This document shows, one piece after another, positions 15,899 to 24,091 of a stretch of DNA of 64,000 nt. The notes below the pieces were generated by a model. That model saw only the letters and a list, made by a program, of their open reading frames with translations. It ran no database searches and had not been told where the DNA came from. Every line of letters starts with the position of its first letter. Within the stretch, counting starts at the first letter, position 1. Source of the stretch: Calothrix brevissima NIES-22. Lineage in GTDB: Bacteria > Cyanobacteriota > Cyanobacteriia > Cyanobacteriales > Nostocaceae. The stretch lies in assembly GCF_002367995.1 (NCBI RefSeq), contig NZ_AP018207.1, positions 6,672,104 through 6,736,103 on the forward strand, read 5' to 3'. Both the position numbers and the translations under genes were made by a program.

Positions 15899-17029
15899 AT
15901 GAGTCAAATCCTAATTAATGACACTACATTACGTGATGGCGAACAAGCAGCCGGTGTTGCTTTTAACTTAGAAGAAAAAGTTGCGATCGCTAAGTTTTTA
16001 GACGCCATCGGTATACCCGAATTAGAAGTCGGGATTCCGGCGATGGGTGAGGAAGAAACACGCGCTATCTCAGCAATTTCTAACTTGGGTTTGCAAGCCA
16101 AATTACTCGGCTGGAACCGCGCGGTGATTTCCGATATTAAAGCTTCTCTAGTCTGCGGTTTAGAGCGAGTACATATTGCAATTCCTGTTTCTGGAATTCA
16201 AATCGCTGCTAAATTTCATGGACAATGGCGGGTAAGTCTGCAAAAACTTAAAGATTGTGTCAGCTTTGCCGTTGATAATGGTCTTTGGGTAGCAGTAGGC
16301 GGAGAAGATTCTTCAAGAGCTGATGAAAATTTCCTCTTAGACGTAGCATTGTATGCTCAAGAATGGGGTGCATCGCGGTTTCGCTTTTGCGACACTGTAG
16401 GCGTTCTTGACCCTTTTACTACCTACAATAAAGTCAAGCGGCTAGCATCAGCCTTGATGATTCCCCTAGAAATCCACACCCACAACGATTTTGGTTTAGC
16501 TACTGCTAATGCTCTTGCTGGTATCAAAGCCGGAGCATCTTCAGTAAATACCACAGTCAACGGCTTGGGTGAACGCGCCGGAAACGCCGCTTTAGAAGAA
16601 GTCGTCATGGCCGTTAAACGCATTTACAACGTAGATTTAGGTATTGACACTCCCAGATTACTAGAACTATCTCAACTAGTTGCATCTGCATCAGGTAGCA
16701 CAGTTCCACCTTGGAAAGCAATTGTTGGCGAAAATACTTTTGCTCACGAATCAGGAATTCATGCGCATGGCGTGTTGCAAAATCCCGTTACCTACGAACC
16801 ATTTGCACCAGAAGAAGTAGGTTGGGAAAGACGGTTAGTAGTTGGTAAACATTCTGGTCGTCATTTAGTATCTAGCGTATTAGAACAGCATGGTATTTAT
16901 CTTAACTCCCAAGAAGCCCAAACTGTTTTAGACGCAGTACGCCAACAATCTATTGAGAAAAAACGTAGCCTAACTACCGAAGAACTGTTGAATCTAGCCA
17001 GAGAACAGAGGTATTCTCATGCAAGATGA
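15899..17029 (+). CDS. nifV: Homocitrate synthase
   Basis: Condenses acetyl-CoA with 2-oxoglutarate to homocitrate, the organic ligand of the nitrogenase FeMo-cofactor. The DRE-TIM metallolyase signatures are present: [13 protein letters not shown] at the N-terminus (metal and substrate binding), the [13 protein letters not shown] motif (metal-binding His pair, about residue 200) and [13 protein letters not shown]. The ATG at 15899 (MSQILINDT) gives about 376 residues, the usual NifV length; upstream in-frame ATGs at 15848 and 15890 are possible. Its stop overlaps nifZ by 11 bases, so nifV-nifZ-nifT form one operon. Confidence 0.95.
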   Translation: MSQILINDTTLRDGEQAAGVAFNLEEKVAIAKFLDAIGIPELEVGIPAMGEEETRAISAISNLGLQAKLLGWNRAVISDIKASLVCGLERVHIAIPVSGIQIAAKFHGQWRVSLQKLKDCVSFAVDNGLWVAVGGEDSSRADENFLLDVALYAQEWGASRFRFCDTVGVLDPFTTYNKVKRLASALMIPLEIHTHNDFGLATANALAGIKAGASSVNTTVNGLGERAGNAALEEVVMAVKRIYNVDLGIDTPRLLELSQLVASASGSTVPPWKAIVGENTFAHESGIHAHGVLQNPVTYEPFAPEEVGWERRLVVGKHSGRHLVSSVLEQHGIYLNSQEAQTVLDAVRQQSIEKKRSLTTEELLNLAREQRYSHAR

Positions 17030-17303
17030 AATTGAACTTGACTCACCACCAGCTTTTGAAATCGGTCAAAAAGTCAGATTGCGTAAACTGATTAAAAATG
17101 ATGGCACATTTCCCGGTCAAGACATCGGCGTAGTTTTAGCCAAAAAAGGAGAAGTTGGCTACGTTGCAAGTATTGGCACATATTTGCAGAGATCCTATAT
17201 CTATGCTGTGCATTTCTTACATACAGGGTTCGTCATCGGTTGTCGGAAAAAAGAACTAGAATCTGTCGAGGAAATTAATGAAAGTAATGCTACGGAAGAA
17301 TGA
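17019..17303 (+). CDS. nifZ: Nitrogen fixation protein NifZ
   Basis: 94 residues. FEIGQKVRLRKLIKNDGTFP, GVVLAKKGEVGYVASIGTYL and YAVHFLHTGFVIGCRKKELE match NifZ, which assists maturation of the second P-cluster of the MoFe protein. It overlaps nifV by 11 bases upstream and nifT by 26 bases downstream, the order known from Anabaena. Confidence 0.93.
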   Translation: MQDEIELDSPPAFEIGQKVRLRKLIKNDGTFPGQDIGVVLAKKGEVGYVASIGTYLQRSYIYAVHFLHTGFVIGCRKKELESVEEINESNATEE

Positions 17304-17481
17304 TGCCGGTGATTTAGTTGTCTACGTCGCTAAAAAAGATTTAGAAGAAATCGTAGTCAAAGAAACAGACGGCGCTGAGGGGAAAATTCTGACTTTAGCT
17401 AACGGCTGGGAATTAGAATTTCGTGATATGCCAGACGAAAACAGTTTACCCCTAACAGTAGAAGCCAGACGACTTGCGTAA
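17278..17481 (+). CDS. nifT: Putative nitrogen fixation protein NifT/FixU
   Basis: 67 residues, MKVMLRKNDAGDLVVYVAKK at the N-terminus and LTLANGWELEFRDMPDENS at the C-terminus, the full NifT/FixU length. Exact function is unknown and it is dispensable in some diazotrophs. Start ATG overlaps the 3' end of nifZ by 26 bases. The following spacer (17482-17827) is AT-rich with one TTGGTCATTTGTCATTGGTC repeat block and no gene. Confidence 0.9.
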   Translation: MKVMLRKNDAGDLVVYVAKKDLEEIVVKETDGAEGKILTLANGWELEFRDMPDENSLPLTVEARRLA

Positions 17482-17827
17482 TATTAATTATGGGGGGAGA
17501 TAGTAATTGGGGAAGCATCTATCTCTTATATCATTTCCAACTAACTAGTTGATTGCTATAGCTATCTAAATTTGGTCATTTGTCATTGGTCATTTGATAT
17601 GGATGATAGACCAATAATTAGGTAATGCTATAGTAATTTAGCTCGGAAGATATCATGTATGTTTAAATATACATAATTTAGACTATGGCGACAACGTCAA
17701 AAGTTTTAATTATTGTTAAATTTAAGGACATGATATAAGTATTGTATTGGACATGATAGCACCCGTTTAGATTCAGGTTGAACTAAGTTTACTTTTGAGT
17801 TTAATTTTGAATTGTGAGTTGCTAAAC

Positions 17828-18364
17828 ATGGGTGAAAAATATCGGACATTATCGGAATTAAACCTTGAAGGTAAATTCCTGGGTTTTGTTGGCGATGAAG
17901 GGAAATTTAAATACTTGCGTTTAGCCATCCCAGCCGGGAATTTGCAAGTAAAAGTTCCCAAAGAATTGCGCGGTGCTTTAGGTTCTACCTTAGTACCTGG
18001 AGAACATATCCGCGTTGATGGTGTTAGCCAATTAAACTCAAACACAGGTAAAATAAAGTTCAAAGCCTTTCGGGTAAAAGCAACTGGTGTTTGCCCTATA
18101 GAAAATCTGCCACTTCAAACCAAAGCTAAAATCATGGTTTGTCAAAAAGCTGGTTGTATCAAGCGAGGTGGCAAAGGCTTAGTATCAGAATTAGAAAAAA
18201 CTTTGTGCGATCGCGGTTTAATCGACAAAGTGACAATCGAACATACCGGTTGTCAAAAACGCTGTAGCAGCGCACCTAACTGCGTTGTCAGGATTGGTAA
18301 AAAGCAATACAAGAAAGTTCATCCAGAAGCGATCGCATCTTTGTTAGAGAATCACTTAACTTAA
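17828..18364 (+). CDS. (2Fe-2S) ferredoxin domain-containing protein
   Basis: 178 residues from ATG at 17828; the frame extends to a TTG at 17795 but the ATG is preferred. The N-terminal half (about 1-90) is an OB-fold-like domain (LEGKFLGFVGDEGKFKYLRL ... GEHIRVDGVSQL). The C-terminal half is a thioredoxin-like ferredoxin: MVCQKAGCIKRGGKG supplies two Cys and TGCQKRCSSAPNCVV the others. Proteins of this layout are common in cyanobacteria and presumed to carry electrons; a link to nitrogen fixation is suggested only by position after nifT. A 36-bp copy of its 3' end recurs at 19809-19844. Confidence 0.88.
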   Translation: MGEKYRTLSELNLEGKFLGFVGDEGKFKYLRLAIPAGNLQVKVPKELRGALGSTLVPGEHIRVDGVSQLNSNTGKIKFKAFRVKATGVCPIENLPLQTKAKIMVCQKAGCIKRGGKGLVSELEKTLCDRGLIDKVTIEHTGCQKRCSSAPNCVVRIGKKQYKKVHPEAIASLLENHLT

Positions 18365-18418
18365 GCAAGCAAATATACTTGCTAAATAATACCTAATTGA
18401 AGAATTATTGCTACAAAT

Positions 18419-18497
18419 GTAGGTTGGGTTGAGGAACGAAACCCAACATCCCAACGCCTTGTATATGTTGGGTTTACGCACGGTAAGCCCAACCTAC
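18419..18497. repeat. GTAGGTTGGG palindromic element
   Basis: Starts GTAGGTTGGGTTGAGGAACG and ends GTAAGCCCAACCTAC; arms pair over about 14 bases with GAAACCCAACA and TGTTGGGTTT as inner arms. Same family as 6292-6411 and 48300-48377. It lies just after the ferredoxin gene and could act as a terminator, but family members also sit where none is needed. Confidence 0.8.
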
Positions 18498-18621
18498 GCA
18501 TATGTCGCATTCTTTTTTTAAATTGGTATAAATCATACAGGTGGAAAGGGTAAGCTCCCAGTCCGCCTATTTTCCGTATAAAAGTGTAAGATGCAAATAA
18601 CTCTGCATTTCCAGATTTGTT

Positions 18622-19197
18622 ATGAGCCTAACCACCGCTAAACGCTTTACCATAGCTGAATATCACCGCCTAGCAGAACTCGGCTTTTTCAAAGAAGGTG
18701 AGCGAGTTGAGCTAATTAACGGTGAAATCATTAATATGGCAGCAAAAGGTACACCACATTCGGTTTGTCTTACCCGGTTGTCTAGAGAGTTATTCCAGCT
18801 TGTTAAAGAACAAGGAACTATTAGAACCCAAGATCCAATTACTATTGCTGACAACAGCGAACCAGAACCCGATTTGGTAATTGCGCGAAATCGTTCAGAT
18901 GACTATTTAGCGAATCATCCCACCCCATCTGATATTTTACTTTTAATTGAGATTGCTGATTCTTCTTTAAAATATGACCAAGAAGTCAAGCTACCCCTTT
19001 ATGCAGAAGCAGGTATTTCCGATTACTGGATATTTAATTTAGTAGATAATTATCTAGAATGCTACAGTGAGCCTTATCAAGCTACACAAGGTAAATTTGG
19101 TTATCGCCGCAAGGTAATTTTTCTAGCTAATGAGTCAGTTAATTTACCAAATTTTCATGATTTAGTATTGGAATTGTCCAAGATATTTCCAGTGTAA
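18622..19197 (+). CDS. Uma2-family (DUF820) putative endonuclease
   Basis: 191 residues. FTIAEYHRLAELGFFKEGER, VELINGEIINM, SEPEPDLVIARN, ILLLIEIADSSLKYD and GISDYWIFNL follow the standard Uma2 order with the PD-(D/E)XK acidic residues in place. This is a different branch of the family from 6662-7255. It is followed by a toxin-antitoxin pair, and the whole patch lies between two copies of the 3' end of the ferredoxin gene. Confidence 0.88.
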   Translation: MSLTTAKRFTIAEYHRLAELGFFKEGERVELINGEIINMAAKGTPHSVCLTRLSRELFQLVKEQGTIRTQDPITIADNSEPEPDLVIARNRSDDYLANHPTPSDILLLIEIADSSLKYDQEVKLPLYAEAGISDYWIFNLVDNYLECYSEPYQATQGKFGYRRKVIFLANESVNLPNFHDLVLELSKIFPV

Positions 19198-19288
19198 ATC
19201 TCTTACGATTAATAAATGTATTGATTTTAGCAGCAATTATAGATGCGGTAAATTTTTCCGAAAAACCAACAATAGTCAAAGTAAAAAT

Positions 19289-19537
19289 ATGCCAGCCATT
19301 GTTAAACTACAACTCTCCTTAGAAGATTTAGCAGCAGCAATATCTTCTCTTAATTTAGAAGAAAAACGTCACCTACAAGATTTAATTGAACAACAAATTT
19401 TTGAAGCCGAAGAAGCACTTTACGAAGACGATGCAGAAACGCAAGCAGAAATTCAAGCAGTTCGTGCTGAGTATGCTTCAGGCGATTATATTACTATCAA
19501 TGAATATGTTAATAACAGATCGGAACAAGCATCATGA
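19289..19537 (+). CDS. Antitoxin of a RelE-type pair
   Basis: 82 residues: VKLQLSLEDLAAAISSLNLE, KRHLQDLIEQQIFEAEEALY, then an acidic helix and YASGDYITINEYVNN. The last segment resembles the toxin-wrapping tail of cyanobacterial RelB-like antitoxins. It overlaps the toxin gene by four bases (ATGA at 19534). Confidence 0.78.
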   Translation: MPAIVKLQLSLEDLAAAISSLNLEEKRHLQDLIEQQIFEAEEALYEDDAETQAEIQAVRAEYASGDYITINEYVNNRSEQAS

Positions 19538-19794
19538 CACTGACTGTTGTAATTTCAAAGTCGGTGCAAAAGCAGATTGATGACTTACCTAATGATGTCA
19601 GAGAACGTGTGGTTGAGAAAATCCAAAATCTTGCAGATGAACCGCGTCCCGACGGAGTTGTAAAATTAAAAGGCTCTGATAACGAGTATCGTGTTCGGGT
19701 TGGTGATTATAGAGTTCGTTATGAGATTGACGATGAAAGTCAAATTGTGCGACTCTTGCAGTGTAAGCATCGGAAAGATGTCTATAGAAAATAG
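19534..19794 (+). CDS. RelE/ParE-family toxin
   Basis: 86 residues with the RelE layout: VVISKSVQKQIDDLPNDVRE, GVVKLKGSDNEYRVRVGDYR, then VRYEIDDESQIVRLLQCKHR and KDVYRK at the end. The basic strand and C-terminal HRKDVY are the catalytic region of RelE-type mRNA interferases. It is coupled to the antitoxin by an ATGA overlap. The toxin at 21213-21476 on the other strand is a paralogue (VKL-x-YR-RVG-YRV shared). Confidence 0.88.
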   Translation: MTLTVVISKSVQKQIDDLPNDVRERVVEKIQNLADEPRPDGVVKLKGSDNEYRVRVGDYRVRYEIDDESQIVRLLQCKHRKDVYRK

Positions 19795-19808
19795 CTGAAA
19801 ATTTGCTT

Positions 19809-19844
19809 GCGATCGCCTCTTTGCTACAAAATAACTTAACTTAA
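19809..19844 (+). repeat. Second copy of the 3' end of the upstream ferredoxin gene
   Basis: 36 bases matching 18329-18364 with about five differences; both translate as AIASLL-N-LT and stop in the same frame. It contains a HIP1 site. It lies right after the RelE-type toxin gene, so the Uma2/toxin-antitoxin cassette is bracketed by two copies of this sequence. Confidence 0.65.
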
Positions 19845-20067
19845 TTCTCAGCTTCTTGTTATATGTATACATTTCTTCTTAAAGGGTAAAGGTTTTACCC
19901 TTTATTTGTTTTGGATATGTTACCCCTGTTGCCAATACGCGATCGCCTGAGTTAAAACTGTTGCAATCTAAATAATCGTCAGGTGTGTTAGCTAAAGAAT
20001 AACGCACCTCAAATACTGATTTTTATTTCTAAAATTTAGAATATTACTCTCATTAATCTTATTTAAA

Positions 20068-21165
20068 ATGTCTTTATTTAAAAATTTACTCAGTCTGCAT
20101 TCAGCCACTAAACCACTTGAAGACTTTTTTACTGAGATTGTTGCTTATTTTTTCTCACTCAATAAAGATATTTTAATTACTTGGCTAAAACAGAATTCAA
20201 TTATTACTGATGAGAATTATACCAATATTAAAATCTCAACCCAAGAAGAATACAAACGACTGCCAAATCATACACAAGACAGTAGACCTGATATAGTACT
20301 TGAACTATCCAATAGTGTAAACACACATATAATTTTTATTGAATCAAAGATTGGATCTGTGGAAGGAGAAGACCAACTCAAAAGATATGCTGAAATTCTT
20401 GATTCCTCAAAAAACTTTAGGGATAGAAGCCTAATTTATATTACCCGTGACTACGACCAAAAAAAATCTGCCGAAATTTTACATTCTTCCGATCCAAAAT
20501 CCTTTAATTTACCATTGAATGTCAAATTTTATCAATTGAGATGGTATGAATTTTATAGTTTCTTAAACAAACGCATCATTGATATCTTAGGACAAGAAAT
20601 ATTAATTTTTATGGAGATTCAAAGAATGGCTCATACTAATCAGCTTTCATCCCTTGACATATTAACAATGATAAATTTTAATAAAACGCTTAATTTTATG
20701 GAATCAACCCTCTCCGATGAAATAAGCGATAAATTCAAGCAGGCTTTTGGCGGCGTTGCTAGAAAGGCAGCAAGCTTAACGCAATATCACGACAAAAGCA
20801 GATATATTATCTATACTAGCCTATTCTCAAAAGGGAATTTCTGGTGCGGTCTTGGATATTTTGATTTAAATCCTGATAGTTTAACTAAATATCCTTATCT
20901 AGGTATATGTTTAGAAGTTTCTCCGGGATGTGTAAAACGCGAAGAAATTATTAAAGCTATGAAAAAAATAGTCAATGAAACGTCTACAAAGTGGACTGCT
21001 TGCAATTTGCATCCTACTAATTATTGGTCAAGTATTTTTTATCGCAAAAGCTTGCAAGAGTTTTTATCTAAAGAAAATCATGTGTCTTCTATTAAAGAAT
21101 ATTTTTGTGAATCAATCGAAGCGCTAGAAGCAGTTAAACAAAACTATCACGAGCTACCTTGGTAG
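20068..21165 (+). CDS. PD-(D/E)XK nuclease superfamily protein
   Basis: 365 residues. The nuclease core lies in the N-terminal third: a helix PLEDFFTEIVAYFFSLNKD, then RPDIVLELSN (about residue 73, catalytic Asp), IIFIESKIGSVEGEDQLKRY (Glu-x-Lys, about 91), the pattern of the PDDEXK_4 group. The C-terminal part (from about 175) is Lys/Asn-rich with no known domain. Its role (defence, repair or stand-alone restriction) is unknown. No methylase or helicase is near; the neighbours are toxin-antitoxin pairs. Confidence 0.82.
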   Translation: MSLFKNLLSLHSATKPLEDFFTEIVAYFFSLNKDILITWLKQNSIITDENYTNIKISTQEEYKRLPNHTQDSRPDIVLELSNSVNTHIIFIESKIGSVEGEDQLKRYAEILDSSKNFRDRSLIYITRDYDQKKSAEILHSSDPKSFNLPLNVKFYQLRWYEFYSFLNKRIIDILGQEILIFMEIQRMAHTNQLSSLDILTMINFNKTLNFMESTLSDEISDKFKQAFGGVARKAASLTQYHDKSRYIIYTSLFSKGNFWCGLGYFDLNPDSLTKYPYLGICLEVSPGCVKREEIIKAMKKIVNETSTKWTACNLHPTNYWSSIFYRKSLQEFLSKENHVSSIKEYFCESIEALEAVKQNYHELPW

Positions 21166-21212
21166 TTCTTACACAATGACTATTTTAGCCAATCAATATT
21201 CTAGTGGATAAT

Positions 21213-21476
21213 CTACTCATATCGATAAATATCTCTTCGATGCCCTACTCTGACAACTTTAACTATCAGTACATCATCCTCAATTTCATACAAAACACGA
21301 TAATTACCAACACGAATACGATATTTATTATCGGTATTTTCTAGCTTGACAACACCACTAGGGCGAGGATTTTCAGCCAGTTCTAAAATTTTGTAGTTAA
21401 TTCTCTCTCGAATCTCGCTAGATAACTTCTTTAACTGTTTTGCAGCCCTGGCTGAAATTTCTATTTGATAAGTCAC
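21213..21476 (-). CDS. RelE/ParE-family toxin
   Basis: 87 residues from a GTG at 21476, chosen because it overlaps the antitoxin stop as GTGA; the frame is open to an ATG at 21506, which would overlap the antitoxin gene by 34 bases. YQIEISARAAKQLKKLSSEI, GVVKLENTDNKYRIRVGNYR, VLYEIEDDVLIVKVVRVGHR and RDIYRYE are the RelE signature blocks. Confidence 0.85.
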   Translation of the reverse strand: MTYQIEISARAAKQLKKLSSEIRERINYKILELAENPRPSGVVKLENTDNKYRIRVGNYRVLYEIEDDVLIVKVVRVGHRRDIYRYE

Positions 21477-21679
21477 GATTCTATTTCTTTTTTGTACTGT
21501 TCCCAAGTAAAAGTAGGTTCATTTTTAGTTTCTTCAAAGGCTTTGATATCCTCCTCATCCTCTGCTTTTCTAATATCTAACAGTTCTAGAACATCTTCTA
21601 AAGTATCTTCATAAGCTTGTTCTAGTTTTTCATAGATTGCTTTCAATAATTCTTGTCTTTTAGTGGTAGCTTCCATCAT
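21473..21679 (-). CDS. Antitoxin of a RelE-type pair
   Basis: 68 residues, MMEATTKRQELLKAIYEKLE, an acidic middle (DVLELLDIRKAEDEEDIKAF) and the tail TFTWEQYKKEIES. The tail resembles RelB-like toxin-binding ends. The first or second ATG (21679 or 21676) could be used. It overlaps the toxin start by four bases. Confidence 0.78.
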   Translation of the reverse strand: MMEATTKRQELLKAIYEKLEQAYEDTLEDVLELLDIRKAEDEEDIKAFEETKNEPTFTWEQYKKEIES

Positions 21680-21699
21680 CTAACCTTAACCCTTAGTTC

Positions 21700-22491
21700 C
21701 TATTCATTTACGGGTGTTTGCTGTGCTATTTGCTGCACTTGCGCCACATCTAAATCTAACGCCTGTGCTATTTGTTCTACAGTTAACCCTAATGTTAACA
21801 GTCTAGGTACAGCTACTAATTTTGCTTCTTGTTTACCTTCTTCTCTGGCTTCTTGATAAACTCGCGTTTGTTTTAACTCATTTAAGCCAAACATTGCTTC
21901 TATCTCCTCTCGACTCATTTGCGGAAATTTATAAACCAAGATTGTTTCTATCAATGCTAATAACAGCTGCTGAGGTAATTGTAAGTTTACAGCTTGCTGA
22001 GTGCGGGTGATTAAGTCTCTGGCAGTGGTAATTGCTGTATCTTCATCCTCAATGATTAATTTAATAGTAGCAATACCAATGGGTAGCGAGGCTACATCAC
22101 CTAATTCATCTAAATAAATTCTTGTCACGCGCTGACTAGTAATGAATTCGTGACAATCTTGGATGTCTCCTATATCAACACTCCTGCTGGCATAAATAAT
22201 TACACCTCGCCAAGTATGTTGAGGTTTATTTTGCCGCAAGTATAAAAAGGCTTCAGAAACTAGACGCAAGTAAATATCTGCGTCTGCTTGAAATTGAACT
22301 TCGACAAAATAAATTGGATTGTTTGTAGCTTGAGTGGGAAGAAATACACCATCAATTCTAAAAGCTGTTTGCTTGATTTCAACTGAAGAAAATTGATAGC
22401 TGTTAGCGGTTTCGGGAGGGTTACCAATAAGTTCAAAGAAAATACTGGGAACCTCTTGAAATAGGCGATAAAAAATGCTGTCAGTTTTCAC
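21700..22491 (-). CDS. DUF2887/Rpn-type putative nuclease (copy 2)
   Basis: 263 residues; opens with the same MKTDSIFYRLFQE and ends with the same VEQIAQALDLDVAQVQQIAQQT as the gene at 4410-5216. The nuclease-like elements FRIDGVFLP and YFVEVQFQ are unchanged, while a linker near residue 225 differs in length (GKQEAKLVAVPRLLTLG). Two conserved paralogues about 17 kb apart, both with intact frames, argue that the protein is under selection or spreading. DNA cleavage is inferred from the Rpn family. Confidence 0.8.
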   Translation of the reverse strand: MKTDSIFYRLFQEVPSIFFELIGNPPETANSYQFSSVEIKQTAFRIDGVFLPTQATNNPIYFVEVQFQADADIYLRLVSEAFLYLRQNKPQHTWRGVIIYASRSVDIGDIQDCHEFITSQRVTRIYLDELGDVASLPIGIATIKLIIEDEDTAITTARDLITRTQQAVNLQLPQQLLLALIETILVYKFPQMSREEIEAMFGLNELKQTRVYQEAREEGKQEAKLVAVPRLLTLGLTVEQIAQALDLDVAQVQQIAQQTPVNE

Positions 22492-22539
22492 TCTGAGTTT
22501 ATCTGGACAATTTTGAGAATGTAATGATGTAGTTTATCC

Positions 22540-23946
22540 TTATCCTTCCTTGGCAATCAAATCTTCCATTGCTTTTTGTAAATCATTGGTGAAATCTGTA
22601 ACAGCTTGCTTTGCACCGACACGATTAGCTTTATATGTTGGAAATCTTTCCGAAATAGATATCGGTTCGCCTATGGTAATTTTGACTTTTTGCTTACCTA
22701 ATTGGGGACGACGCAAAGGATCGTTATTACCTTGAATTTTCTTGACCATATCTCTTAACAATAAGGTAGTTTCAGCAAATCTTTCTACTGTGGGTTTGTC
22801 TTTAACATAGCTACCAGAAACAGCAACAAAACTTTCCACTAATCGCATGTGCCACATTCGGCGGTTGGCTTCTTCGGCAACGCGATCGCCTAAAGCGCGT
22901 TCGATGGGCGATAATGATTTGAGATCCTTAAACTCTTCTCTAAAAATATAATTCCACCCTGCTTGCTCTAATCTGCGACAGCGATCGTTCCAAGCACCTT
23001 TAGGCGATAAGTCAAAATACTGCTCAGATATTTGTAAGGCTACATGCATTAAGGCTTGTAAGCGTGCTTTTACAACTTCATTGCGATCGCCTTTTTCCAG
23101 ATCTGCTATCATCGCTTCTGGCAGCTTTTGATGATAAAAGCGCTTATAAAAGTCTTCCATCAAGGTTAATAAACGTTCTGCCAAAGTTAACAAGCGGGGA
23201 TATAGTGACTCGATAGTTGCACTATTGCCATTTTCCGAGGGATTTATCGGTAAACCGCTAGCTGCTTCCAATTCGCTCAAAAGTTGCGCGATCGCATTCC
23301 AAGGAGCAGCAACGTAACTATATTTAAGCCCAACTGGTACAATAAAAACCTGTTCGGTGCGTCCAGCTTTTTGCAAATCTTCAGCACACCAAAAGCCTAA
23401 TTGGGCAATACCCGGTTCTAAGGGACTCATAATCTCCGATAACCCATTAGTCGCGCCTTCTGGCGCAGCAGCCATCGGGAAAGTTCCATTGGCGAATAAA
23501 TCCCGCGCTGAACGCAAACCATTCCAGTCAGCCTTACCGCGCTGGATGGGAGTACCGCCTAAATGCGACGCCAGCCAGCCAATGTGTTTGCCAGCCCATA
23601 GAGGAATACCGCGATCGTAGATAAAATGAGCATGAATTGGAGTTTGGATTTTTATGCCTTGTTCTCGTGCTACTTTCGGTACGAGTTGCGACAGTAAGTA
23701 GCCTAAACAAATTGGATCTTCCGTTTTTGGGTGGCGAAATGCTAACAAAAACCGAATCTTACCATCCTGAAACTGACGGTAAAGATCCGCTAAAATTTCT
23801 ACGTTGTCGGCTTCAATTTGCGTAATCGCCGTTTTCCAGTTAATCAAGCTGGGAAGTAACAAATGCGATAGTTGAAGCAATAAGGGGTTAAACCTCGGCG
23901 GAATAAATTCTAGAGGTGGTTGTGCTTGGTAAATTCCAGTAGTCAA
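22540..23946 (-). CDS. PlsC-like 1-acyl-glycerol-phosphate acyltransferase
   Basis: 468 residues, about twice the length of a minimal PlsC. The acyltransferase H(X)4D motif is FRHPKTED (about residue 67), and the glycerophosphate-binding FPxxPEG block appears as FPMAAAPEGATNG (about 155). The N-terminal half thus holds the glycerolipid acyltransferase core; the C-terminal half is a cyanobacteria-specific helical extension ending DFTNDLQKAMEDLIAKEG. It probably acylates lysophosphatidic acid or a related lipid at the membrane. The start is TTG at 23946, supported by an AGGAG sequence nine bases upstream. Confidence 0.8.
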   Translation of the reverse strand: MTTGIYQAQPPLEFIPPRFNPLLLQLSHLLLPSLINWKTAITQIEADNVEILADLYRQFQDGKIRFLLAFRHPKTEDPICLGYLLSQLVPKVAREQGIKIQTPIHAHFIYDRGIPLWAGKHIGWLASHLGGTPIQRGKADWNGLRSARDLFANGTFPMAAAPEGATNGLSEIMSPLEPGIAQLGFWCAEDLQKAGRTEQVFIVPVGLKYSYVAAPWNAIAQLLSELEAASGLPINPSENGNSATIESLYPRLLTLAERLLTLMEDFYKRFYHQKLPEAMIADLEKGDRNEVVKARLQALMHVALQISEQYFDLSPKGAWNDRCRRLEQAGWNYIFREEFKDLKSLSPIERALGDRVAEEANRRMWHMRLVESFVAVSGSYVKDKPTVERFAETTLLLRDMVKKIQGNNDPLRRPQLGKQKVKITIGEPISISERFPTYKANRVGAKQAVTDFTNDLQKAMEDLIAKEG

Positions 23947-24091
23947 GGTAGTTTGCTCCTATAGATAAATTGCGATGGAAAACAGATGAGGAGGATAAAT
24001 AACAAACGACAACTAAAAAATTCAAATGAATAACACTTTATACTTCATAATTCATAATTCATACTTCATAATTCATACAAGGGAATAAACG

